Assembly: GCA_016795425.1 (NCBI GenBank)
Contig: JAEUHG010000194.1
Coordinates: 1-39,266 of the forward strand
DNA: 39,266 bases
Direction: 5' to 3'
Source of the DNA: Verrucomicrobiales bacterium
GTDB lineage: Bacteria; Verrucomicrobiota; Verrucomicrobiia; Limisphaerales; CAIMTB01
Both the position numbers and the translations under genes were made by a program. This document shows, piece by piece, positions 8,512-16,246 of the stretch (position 1 is its first letter; each line of letters opens with the position of its first letter). The notes under the pieces are model-generated. The model searched no databases. It was not told the origin of the DNA and saw nothing but the letters and a program-made list of their open reading frames with translations.

Positions 8512-8724
8512 GACTGACGTCGATCGTATGGCACCTGCTGGGAGGGGAGGCAAGCCGAGTGTGTCCGTGGCTGGAAATATCTTCTGCCACGACAGCTTTG
8601 CTTTGTCGGCCTGCCGTGCTGTAATCGTCGCGTGCAAGTCAACGGCCTGTCTGGAACCTTCACTTCACTCACTCAGGGTATCAGTAATAGGCTTATTCGG
8701 ATTCTTACTAATTGATTTCCGTAT
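8512..8724. promoter_or_regulatory. Divergent intergenic region upstream of PhcB-like operon
   Basis: This gap separates the fadL-like gene (-) from the PhcB-like operon (+), so promoters for both should lie here. The right half (about 8675-8724) is clearly more AT-rich than its surroundings, with runs such as taataggcttattcgg and ttactaattgatttccgtat. I cannot assign -35 and -10 boxes with confidence. Confidence 0.4.
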
Positions 8725-10176
8725 ATGGGACTTAGTAGTAGCGACAATCCGTTGCTAGTGAGTCGCGATCTACTCGTGACTTGCCGGAACAGTCTTGGCG
8801 CGCCGGTGCGGGCGACGCCCGTTCGCCTCTCGCGCTACACTGCCCTTCTGGAGATTTATAATCCCCACAGCATCCTCCAGTTGTCGGAGGTGCTGGGCGA
8901 GTTTCGCATCAACATCGGAGAGCGCTGCGTTTACGCGGGGCGCGGGGTGGTGAGCAGCATCGTCAACACCGGGATCATGGTGATGTGCGAAGTCACCCTG
9001 GACGACGGGTGGCTCGACGTCGATCTGTTCTCTCCGATTGCGCAACCGGAGCGGTTGCGCGAGGAGTTTCAGGGTTTCATCACCAACTGGCGGCGGCTGC
9101 AGGCGATCAGTCCCGACTTCAAAGTGGCGGTGGCCGATTTTCAGATGCTGCTGACGGAATTGCGGCGCTGGCTGGATCAAGTGGAACTCGGCGTGCGGTC
9201 GGAGCCAGTGGGAGTGCGTGCCGACATGGAACGTCGGGTCTTGACCGCATTGGAGCTGCAGATCGTCGAGGAAGCGAACGAGTGGTTCGGAAAGTTCGAT
9301 GCGGTGGCGGAGCGGGTGGAATCGGAGATGCGTCCGGCGCATCGGGCGTATGCGCGGCGGCAGATCCATCCCTTGGTGATGTGTTCGCCGTTTGTGTATC
9401 GAACGTTCCACAAACCCCTGGGATACGCGGGCGACTATGAGATGGTGAACATGATTTTGCGGGAGCCCCACGAGGGGGCGACGCTGTTCGCCAAGCTGGT
9501 GAATGCATTGTTTCTGCAGAATCCGCCGGCGCAGGCGCACCGAAACCGCATTCTCCATCTGCGACGGCGCCTGGTGGAGGAGACCACGCGGCTGGCGGCG
9601 AAAGGAAAGCGGGCGCGTATCTTCAACCTTGGATGCGGTCCCGCGAGGGAGGTGCAGCTGTTTATCGCGGAGGACGAGGTTTCGAACCACGCCGACTTTA
9701 CGCTGGCGGACTTCAACACGGAGACCTTGGGATTCGCCCGCGCTCAGCTGGAGGATCTGCGGGGGCGGCATGGGCGGACCACCGGGATGGAGTTCGTGGA
9801 GAAATCGATTCACCAATTGTTGAAGGAATCGCTGAGGGCGACGGAGGGGGATTTGGCGGGGGGCTTCGACATGGTGTACTGCGCGGGCTTGTTCGATTAT
9901 GTGTCGGACCGTGTGTGTCGACGGTTGACCGAACTGTTCTACCAGATGCTGGCACCTGGCGGACTGCTGCTGGTGACGAATGTCGATGCCGCGAAGCCCT
10001 TTCGGCATTCGATGGATTACCTGCTGGAGTGGCATCTGATTTTTCGCAATCGGCAGCAGATGTCGACGTTGCTGCCGGAGTCGCTGGTACCGGAGCCGCC
10101 GTCGGTGTTGGCGGATCCCTTGGAGGTGAACCTTTACCTGGAGACGCGCAAGCCGGTGGAGCCGCAGCATGGCTGA
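8725..10176 (+). CDS. PhcB-like fatty-acid methyl ester signal methyltransferase
   Basis: This is a 483-residue protein with two parts. Residues about 30-110 look like a small beta-barrel (possibly PilZ-like, but without the usual RxxxR and D/NxSxxG residues). An alpha-helical linker follows, then a conserved HPLVMCSPFVYRTFHKPLGYAGDYEM block (215-240) and a class I SAM methyltransferase domain. That domain has motif I IFNLGCGP at 299-306, an acidic LADFN around 328-331, FDMVYCAGLFDYV at 381-393 and MLAPGGLLLVTNV at 408-420. The KPLGYAGDY block plus this domain are what I know from PhcB, the Ralstonia enzyme that makes 3-hydroxypalmitic (or myristic) acid methyl ester as a quorum-sensing signal. 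The gene overlaps the next by 8 bases (ATGGCTGA) and heads a three-gene operon. The product made here is inferred. Confidence 0.8.
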   Translation: MGLSSSDNPLLVSRDLLVTCRNSLGAPVRATPVRLSRYTALLEIYNPHSILQLSEVLGEFRINIGERCVYAGRGVVSSIVNTGIMVMCEVTLDDGWLDVDLFSPIAQPERLREEFQGFITNWRRLQAISPDFKVAVADFQMLLTELRRWLDQVELGVRSEPVGVRADMERRVLTALELQIVEEANEWFGKFDAVAERVESEMRPAHRAYARRQIHPLVMCSPFVYRTFHKPLGYAGDYEMVNMILREPHEGATLFAKLVNALFLQNPPAQAHRNRILHLRRRLVEETTRLAAKGKRARIFNLGCGPAREVQLFIAEDEVSNHADFTLADFNTETLGFARAQLEDLRGRHGRTTGMEFVEKSIHQLLKESLRATEGDLAGGFDMVYCAGLFDYVSDRVCRRLTELFYQMLAPGGLLLVTNVDAAKPFRHSMDYLLEWHLIFRNRQQMSTLLPESLVPEPPSVLADPLEVNLYLETRKPVEPQHG

Positions 10177-13100
10177 GATAAGTCCAGAGGTGGCGGCGGC
10201 CTACGCGCGCCACGAGCGAGAGATTGGATTGCAGCGGCTGCGCCTGGGCTGCTGGATAGCGATGGCGCTGACGCCGCCCGGCGTGGTGATCGACCTGTTG
10301 TATTACGCCGCGAAGCCGGAGTATCAGGGAAAGATCTTTCCATTCATGGTGATGCGGCTGGCATGTTCGGCTGCCATCCTGCCCATATTGGAGCTTTCGG
10401 GGCGGCCCTTTGGCGCGCGCTATTTCCGTTTCCTTGGCGTCCTGCTGGCATTGGCGCCCGCCTTTTGCATGGCGTGGATCATCCACGAGACCGATCGGGC
10501 GGCGTCGCCCTATTATGCGGGCCTGAATCTGGTGCTGCTGGGGGTGGGGATGGTGATGCAGTGGAACGTCGTGCAAAGCCTGGCCGCGGCGATGATTGTG
10601 TTCATGCTGTATCTGGGGGCCGTGTTGCCTCTGCGCCGGGCGGCGGTTTTCGATTCGTCCCAGCTGAAGCAGTTGCCCCAGTTTGCGCTGTATCTGAAGG
10701 ATTCGAAGGAACAGCGGTATGTGGAATTGCGCTCGCTCTGCTCGCAGAACACGCGCAATCAATTGGCTGAGTACAACGGCGGAGACCTGCCCGCGCCATT
10801 GCGGCGATCCCTGCTGACGGATCTCGAGTCGATCATCCAGGACGGCGACCTTGGGCCGGCCCTGATGGTGCGCAACGAGGCGGGAGTGCTCGGCGTGCGG
10901 CCGGGCGTGACGGATCCGGCGACCCAATTGGATCAGCGGGACCTGCCGCACATGAATCGGCAGTTATTGGAGCGGTGGATCCCGGAACTCCGCGGCCTCA
11001 CCCAGGTCCCGATTCGCGAGGAATCGGAGGTGGGCATTTTTCTGAACAACGTTTGGTTCATGCTGCTGACCGCGATCATTGTGGTGATCGGCAGCCATGT
11101 GAGTGCGCGACTGCGGTTCAGTGATTATCTGGCGCGCTTCAGTCTCGACCAAAGCCGTCGCGACCTGGAGTTGAGCAATGAGCGCCTCGGGGAGAGCAAT
11201 CTCCGACTGGAGGAGACCAACAAGCGGCTGCGCGAATTGGACGAACTCAAGGGGCGGTTTTTCGCGAACATCAGCCACGAGCTTCGGACCCCGCTGACCC
11301 TTCTGCTGGGCCCGATCGAGAGCCTGTCGAGGAACCCGGCGGTCTCCAGTGACGACCGCCTGCGGGAGTCGGTCGGCACCATGCAGGACAACGGACTTCG
11401 CCTGCTGAAGCTGATCAATGACCTGTTGGATCTGGTGCGCCTTGATGCCGGGCAATTGCGTCTGAACAAGGTGCGTATTGATGTGCCGAGTTTCACGGCG
11501 GTGCTCATGAATTCGGTGCGCCGGTTTGCCGAGGACCGGGGGCTGCGGGTGAGCGTGCTTACGAAACCGGAGCTCAGCCATGTTTTCGCGGATCCGGACA
11601 AACTCGAGAAGGTGCTGCTGAACCTGCTGTTCAACAGCATTAAATTCACCCCGGCCGGGGGCGAGGTGAAGCTGAACGGCTATCGTGATGGTGAGGCGGC
11701 GGTGTTCGAAGTCACCGATACCGGCATGGGGATCGCGCCCGAGAACCTGTCGCAGCTGTTCCAGCGATTCTGGCAAGCCGACAGTTCGGCGCACCGCAAG
11801 TTCCAGGGGGCGGGTATCGGCCTCGCCCTGGTCAAGGAACTGGTCGAGGCACACGGCGGCGAAGTCGCGGCCAGGAGCGAGGTGGGTCGCGGTACGACCA
11901 TGACCGTGCGCCTGCCCATTGGTTTCGAGTCGATGTCGGAATCCCTCGCCGCACCTCCGGCGCCCACGCTGTTGAGGTCCGATACGAGCCATTCGCGGCT
12001 GCCGGCCGAGGAGCCTTCCCCGGCGCCGAGTACGGAATCGGATCCGGAGGCAGCGGGCATGGCCTACGAGACACGGCGCCATTTGGCGGCGCTCTACAAG
12101 CGGGCCGAGCTCCACGCCAGCATCACGCCGCTGCGGTCGAGTTTGCGTCCGTGGGATCCCGGGCGCGGGGGCAACCGCCCGGAGGTCTTGGTGGTGGACG
12201 ACGAGCCGGACATGCTGCGGTTTTTGCGCAGTCAACTGGATGACGACTACCTGGTGCGGGAGGCGGTGGACGGTGACCAGGCAACGGTGATGGCGGCGCA
12301 GTATCTGCCCGACGCGGTGGTATGCGACATGATGCTGCCGGAGAAGGACGGCTTGCAGGTGTGCCGGGAGTTGCGGGCCAACCACACCACGCGGTCGCTG
12401 CCGTTCCTGATGCTGACGGCGCGCGCGGACGACGAGACGAAGTTGGCGGCGCTGAGCGCCGGGGCGAGTGACTTCCTGCCGAAACCCTTTTCGACGGCGG
12501 AGCTGAAGCTGCGGCTGAAGAACCTGGTGGATGCGCAGCGGCTGCAGAAGGAACTGACCCGGCAGAATCGGAAACTTGAATCCACCTTGGAGGAGTTGCG
12601 CGAGACGGAGTCCCAATTGGTCCAGGCGGAAAAGATGGCGTCCCTGGGGCGGCTGAGTGCGGGCATCATCCATGAGATCAATAATCCGCTGAATTTTGCC
12701 CGGACCGGGTTGCACGTCCTGAACCGGCACGGCCGTCAGCTGCCGGCGGAGTTGCGGGAGGAGTTTGAGGAGGTGTTGCGCGACATTAGCGAGGGTATCA
12801 CGCGGGTTTCGACGATTGTCGGTGATCTGCGGCAATTCAGCCATCCGCAGGCCGACGCGGTATCGGAGGTGGACGTCTGCGTGGCAGTGGAAGCGGCCAT
12901 GCGGTTCTTGGCGGCCGACTGGAAGGACGGTCGGGCCGACCTCATCAACGAGATTCAACCCGGATTCACGGTATTCGCCAACCGGAACAAATTGGTCCAG
13001 ATTCTCCTCAACCTTTGCCAGAACTCGTTCGATGCGATGAGGGACAAGCCGCCTGCGGACGGGCAAAAAGCGTGCATCCGTTTGCGGGCGTGGCGTAATG

Positions 13101-13372
13101 ACGGACGCCGTTATGTGAGCGTGCGTGACAATGGACCTGGGATCCCTTCCAATCACGTCGCGCACATTTTTGAGCCCTTCTATACGACAAAGGAGGTCGG
13201 CAAGGGCATGGGACTCGGTCTCAGCATATGCTATCGAATCATGGAAGAAGTCGGAGGTCGGATCGCCGTGAACACGGAGGTCGGCCGATTTTGCGAGTTT
13301 GTCTTGGACTTTCCCGATCGGCTTGAGGAGAAGGAACCCACCCCAGCAGAAGCATCAACCGCCTCGGCATGA
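10169..13372 (+). CDS. Membrane hybrid histidine kinase with two kinase modules (PhcS-like position)
   Basis: The protein has 1067 residues. Residues 25-155 contain about five membrane helices. A region of about 130 residues (157-290) follows, then one more helix (about 294-312) and a coiled coil. The first kinase module has H370 (ANISHELRTPL), N489, G1 DTGMGI and G2 GAGIGLALV. After a Pro/Ser-rich linker (590-665) comes a receiver domain with D720 (VVCDMMLP) and K772. A second kinase module of the NtrB-like type has H835 (AGIIHEINNPL), N952, G1 DNGPGIP and G2 GMGLGLS. All phosphotransfer and ATP-site residues are present in both. In the Ralstonia Phc locus this position is taken by PhcS, which as I recall has a single kinase module. 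The gene overlaps the upstream one by 8 bases and the downstream one by 4 (ATGA). Confidence 0.92.
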   Translation: MAEISPEVAAAYARHEREIGLQRLRLGCWIAMALTPPGVVIDLLYYAAKPEYQGKIFPFMVMRLACSAAILPILELSGRPFGARYFRFLGVLLALAPAFCMAWIIHETDRAASPYYAGLNLVLLGVGMVMQWNVVQSLAAAMIVFMLYLGAVLPLRRAAVFDSSQLKQLPQFALYLKDSKEQRYVELRSLCSQNTRNQLAEYNGGDLPAPLRRSLLTDLESIIQDGDLGPALMVRNEAGVLGVRPGVTDPATQLDQRDLPHMNRQLLERWIPELRGLTQVPIREESEVGIFLNNVWFMLLTAIIVVIGSHVSARLRFSDYLARFSLDQSRRDLELSNERLGESNLRLEETNKRLRELDELKGRFFANISHELRTPLTLLLGPIESLSRNPAVSSDDRLRESVGTMQDNGLRLLKLINDLLDLVRLDAGQLRLNKVRIDVPSFTAVLMNSVRRFAEDRGLRVSVLTKPELSHVFADPDKLEKVLLNLLFNSIKFTPAGGEVKLNGYRDGEAAVFEVTDTGMGIAPENLSQLFQRFWQADSSAHRKFQGAGIGLALVKELVEAHGGEVAARSEVGRGTTMTVRLPIGFESMSESLAAPPAPTLLRSDTSHSRLPAEEPSPAPSTESDPEAAGMAYETRRHLAALYKRAELHASITPLRSSLRPWDPGRGGNRPEVLVVDDEPDMLRFLRSQLDDDYLVREAVDGDQATVMAAQYLPDAVVCDMMLPEKDGLQVCRELRANHTTRSLPFLMLTARADDETKLAALSAGASDFLPKPFSTAELKLRLKNLVDAQRLQKELTRQNRKLESTLEELRETESQLVQAEKMASLGRLSAGIIHEINNPLNFARTGLHVLNRHGRQLPAELREEFEEVLRDISEGITRVSTIVGDLRQFSHPQADAVSEVDVCVAVEAAMRFLAADWKDGRADLINEIQPGFTVFANRNKLVQILLNLCQNSFDAMRDKPPADGQKACIRLRAWRNDGRRYVSVRDNGPGIPSNHVAHIFEPFYTTKEVGKGMGLGLSICYRIMEEVGGRIAVNTEVGRFCEFVLDFPDRLEEKEPTPAEASTASA

Positions 13373-14631
13373 ACGCCATTTACGATTACAAACGGTTCGC
13401 CATCCTTTACGTGGATGACGAGGATAAGTCGTTAAAGTACTTCACGCGCGCGTTTTCCGAGACCTTCCGGATCTTCACGGCTAACAACGCCCAGGACGGC
13501 TACAAGCTGTTGGAGAATCACCAGGATGAGATCGGCGTGGTGATGACCGACCAGCGGATGCCCGGGGAGCAGGGCGTCCAATTCCTCGAACGCGCGCGAC
13601 GGTTGCGCCCGCAGATCATCCGCATCCTGGCGACGGCATTCGCCGATCTGGACGCCGCCATTTCGGCGGTGAACAGCGGCGCGATCTATAAATATGTCAC
13701 CAAGCCGTGGGATCCGACCGAGTTAGAGACGACGCTGAAGCGATGTCTGGAATTCTTCTCGGTGCAAGTCGAACGCGACTTGCTGTTGCGCGAAAAGCTT
13801 TCGGTGCTGCACCGGCTGCTGATCACTGACCGGGTCCTGAGTCTCGGGGTCGTGGCATCCGGGCTGGGGCATCACGTCCGGCACGCCCTCGAGGCGGTGG
13901 GCACATTTCTCGAACTGGCTCCGGCCGCGGCGCGGGCTGAGTCGGTGAATCTGGATCAACTGCGCGAGCCGGCGTTCTGGGACAACCTGCATCGGCACGT
14001 GCATGACCGTCTGAAGTTCATCATGAGCCTGCTGGATGACCTGGCGGAGGATCGCGGGGGATCCTTCAAGTTCGACCAGGAGATCCGGGTGCATGAAGCG
14101 ATCGAGGAGGCGGCCGCTCCGCTCGCAACGGATCTGGCGGCCCGCAAGATCGAGATTGCCAATCTCACACCCCAGGACCTGCCGCCGGTGTTGGTGGATC
14201 AACGGCGGTTTCGGAAGCTCTTCTCGCTGCTGTTGCGTCACGAACTCTGCACGCTGCCGGACGGCGGAGTGGTCCGGTTCGAGGGCAGTCTGCGTCCCGC
14301 GGGCGGCGGACGATCCGAGGAAGTGGATATCTTCGTCACGGACAACGGCAGCGGGATTCCGGCGCAGGCGATCCTGTCGCTGTTCGATCCCTTGCAGACG
14401 CAGGGCGACAAGGCGAGCGAGACCGAGATGTACCTGATGGCGGTCTATTTCATCGTGTACCATCATGGCGGGCGGATTCAGGTCGGGCATCGAGCCGGAC
14501 GCGGACTCGCTTTGACCATGACGCTTCCCTTGCGGCCGCAGGCGAGCGAACCCAAGGATGAGACCCGCGATTTCCTGGTGCGCGCGATGACCAATGAGCG
14601 CCTTTGGGATCGATTGATGGCCGGCATGTAG
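13369..14631 (+). CDS. Response regulator with degenerate kinase-like output (PhcR/PhcQ-like)
   Basis: This is a 420-residue protein. Residues 10-125 form a receiver domain with an acidic pocket at D16-D17, phospho-acceptor D61 (VMTDQRMPG), T89 and K112 (YVTKPWD). The C-terminal part looks like a histidine-kinase core: an H-box-like GLGHHVRHAL (H168/H169), then an HATPase region. Its G1 box is present (FVTDNGSGIP). The N-box Asn is missing (KLFSLLLRHEL) and the GxGL G2 box is replaced by TEMYLMAVY, so ATP binding is doubtful. There is no DNA-binding domain. In Ralstonia, PhcR and PhcQ are likewise response regulators with kinase-like rather than DNA-binding C-termini. The gene starts in an ATGA overlap with the hybrid kinase. 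Confidence 0.85.
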   Translation: MNAIYDYKRFAILYVDDEDKSLKYFTRAFSETFRIFTANNAQDGYKLLENHQDEIGVVMTDQRMPGEQGVQFLERARRLRPQIIRILATAFADLDAAISAVNSGAIYKYVTKPWDPTELETTLKRCLEFFSVQVERDLLLREKLSVLHRLLITDRVLSLGVVASGLGHHVRHALEAVGTFLELAPAAARAESVNLDQLREPAFWDNLHRHVHDRLKFIMSLLDDLAEDRGGSFKFDQEIRVHEAIEEAAAPLATDLAARKIEIANLTPQDLPPVLVDQRRFRKLFSLLLRHELCTLPDGGVVRFEGSLRPAGGGRSEEVDIFVTDNGSGIPAQAILSLFDPLQTQGDKASETEMYLMAVYFIVYHHGGRIQVGHRAGRGLALTMTLPLRPQASEPKDETRDFLVRAMTNERLWDRLMAGM

Positions 14632-14685
14632 GCTGGGCGACCTTCGCGTTGACGCGCGGGTCGTTCGACCTCCTCAGATCGGCAG

Positions 14686-14730
14686 AAAAAACCGACCGCC
14701 GTGGCGCAGCGCGCGCTACCGGCGGTCGGT
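14686..14730 (-). terminator. Intrinsic terminator after the DUF1080 gene
   Basis: A perfect 11-base stem (14691-14701 paired with 14720-14730, accgaccgccg / cggcggtcggt) is followed, read on the minus strand, by TTTTTT (14691-14686). It lies about 40 bases past the stop of the minus-strand DUF1080 gene. Read on the plus strand it has no good T run, but it may still help stop the PhcB-like operon, which ends at 14631. Confidence 0.85.
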
Positions 14731-14769
14731 GTCGTTTGCGGCTTCCCTCAGGCCGCGGCCCTGGTCGAT

Positions 14770-16110
14770 TCAAGGAGTCGGCCGAACCTCAACCTGTCGG
14801 AATTCGACGGGATCCCCGTGCCCGGCGAAGCCGAAGTAGCCCTTGGTCCGGTCCTTGCCGGGGTGCGGGCTGTTCGCCATGAATTCTTTTACCGTGGAAA
14901 GGTCGGCATCGAGGATACGGGTACCGTTGAGTTCAACGATCACCTTGGATCCACGGAGCGAGACGTGCTGGTAGTTCCATTCGCCGACCGGGCGTTGGAA
15001 ACCGCGGTGGCTGGGAACCATGCCATAGGCGGAGCCGTGGTATTGGCGTGCATCGAGGGTGGCGTATTTGGATGCGGAATCATCGAGCACCTGAAGTTCG
15101 CACATGCCGACGTAGGCGGTGTCGCCTTCGCCCGGGTAGCGGATGGCGAGGCCGTTATTGCCGCCCGGCGGGAGACGAAACTCGAGCGAGATGTCCACGT
15201 CGCCGAACTCTTCGGCCTTGTAGTAGACCGTCCCGCCCTTGCCGGGTTTGCAGCGGAGGATGCCGTCGATGAAATCATACTCTGCGATGGGGCCGTCCCA
15301 ACCTTTGGTGCCGGTCGCTTCGGTCAGGATCGGGTAGAAACCGGAGATGCGATCCTTGGCTCGGAGCAGGGCGGTCGCTTCCTCGGCGCCGATCTCGCGA
15401 ATGAACAGGTTGCGCCAACGGATTTCGCCTCCGTGGGTCTGCAACTGGATCGGTCCGGTGCGAGGAACAGGGGCCTTGCGGTTGAAATAATTCTCCATGC
15501 GCGCGTGGTCGACGACGCGTTGATCATTGAGATCGACGGTGACGCGTTCTCCGACCATGAGCACACGAAACTTGTTCCATTGTCCGAAGGGTTTGTCGGC
15601 ATGGACGAGCGGGTTTTTGCCGGGGTTGCCCTTGGAATTGTTCCACAGACCACCGGAACCGTATTCCGCGCCCAGGTCGCCGCCCCACTTCTTGCCTTCC
15701 CGAGTGGTATCCCAGATCTGGACCTGGGGAATGCCACGGAGGTAGACGCCGGAGTCGGCTCCGGCGACGGTGCGATACTCGAGCGTGAGTTCGAAGTCGC
15801 CGTATTCCTTTTCGGTGGTGAGATACAAGCCATCGCCATCGTTGATGAGTTCCGTTTCCGAGGCGCGCCAGTGTTTCTTGATATCCTCGATGCTGGCCGC
15901 CTTCTTTCGGGCGAATTCATCGGCAGGCAGGGCTTTCCATTTGGCGGGATCCTCGGTGCTCAGGCCCCACCATCCTGAGAGATCCACGCCATTGAAGAGG
16001 GGTTTGAAGCCGGGCGGGGGAGAGGCGGCGCCGGCGGAGGTGGTAAGGAGCAGGAGGGATCCGAGGACGGCAAGCGTCGTCGGTGTTCGTAGCGAGGTAG
16101 GAATGCGCAT
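14770..16110 (-). CDS. Secreted tandem DUF1080 (3-keto-disaccharide hydrolase-like) protein
   Basis: From the ATG at 16110 the product has 446 residues. It starts with a classical signal peptide (LAVLGSLLLLTTSAGA). Two DUF1080/PF06439 concanavalin-like domains follow. The first is about 28-235: GFKPLFNGVDLSGWWG, then YGDFELTLEYRTVAGADSGVYLRG. The second is about 245-446: FGDVDISLEFRLPPGGNNGLAIRYPG, ending YFGFAGHGDPVEFRQVEVRP. Members of this family act on 3-keto-glycosides made by periplasmic oxidoreductases; which domain here is catalytic cannot be told. The frame is open further upstream, to 16506, but there it runs antisense through the alkaline phosphatase gene, so it is not used. A small inverted repeat (ccgtt/aacgg) sits just upstream of the start. 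An intrinsic terminator follows the gene. Confidence 0.9.
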   Translation of the reverse strand: MRIPTSLRTPTTLAVLGSLLLLTTSAGAASPPPGFKPLFNGVDLSGWWGLSTEDPAKWKALPADEFARKKAASIEDIKKHWRASETELINDGDGLYLTTEKEYGDFELTLEYRTVAGADSGVYLRGIPQVQIWDTTREGKKWGGDLGAEYGSGGLWNNSKGNPGKNPLVHADKPFGQWNKFRVLMVGERVTVDLNDQRVVDHARMENYFNRKAPVPRTGPIQLQTHGGEIRWRNLFIREIGAEEATALLRAKDRISGFYPILTEATGTKGWDGPIAEYDFIDGILRCKPGKGGTVYYKAEEFGDVDISLEFRLPPGGNNGLAIRYPGEGDTAYVGMCELQVLDDSASKYATLDARQYHGSAYGMVPSHRGFQRPVGEWNYQHVSLRGSKVIVELNGTRILDADLSTVKEFMANSPHPGKDRTKGYFGFAGHGDPVEFRQVEVRPTP

Positions 16111-16246
16111 GGAAACCGTTGATAACGGCGGCCCATGATCGCCGGTCTGCTCACAGGTCAGCCAGACAAAAGGAGGGCGGCGGCAAGGCCGGCCTGTGGG
16201 AAAAATGCCAGCGCCTGTCCACCGCGACGCCCATGCGGACCCTGGT

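Noticed and set aside
10964..13165. Minus-strand open frame of 733 codons
   Set aside because: It is antisense to the hybrid kinase and consists of His/Arg/Gln-rich text without domains.
16152..16198. Inverted repeat cacagg/cctgtg with an inner aggccggcct palindrome
   Set aside because: The arms are only six bases with a large loop and no T run; not supportable as a terminator.
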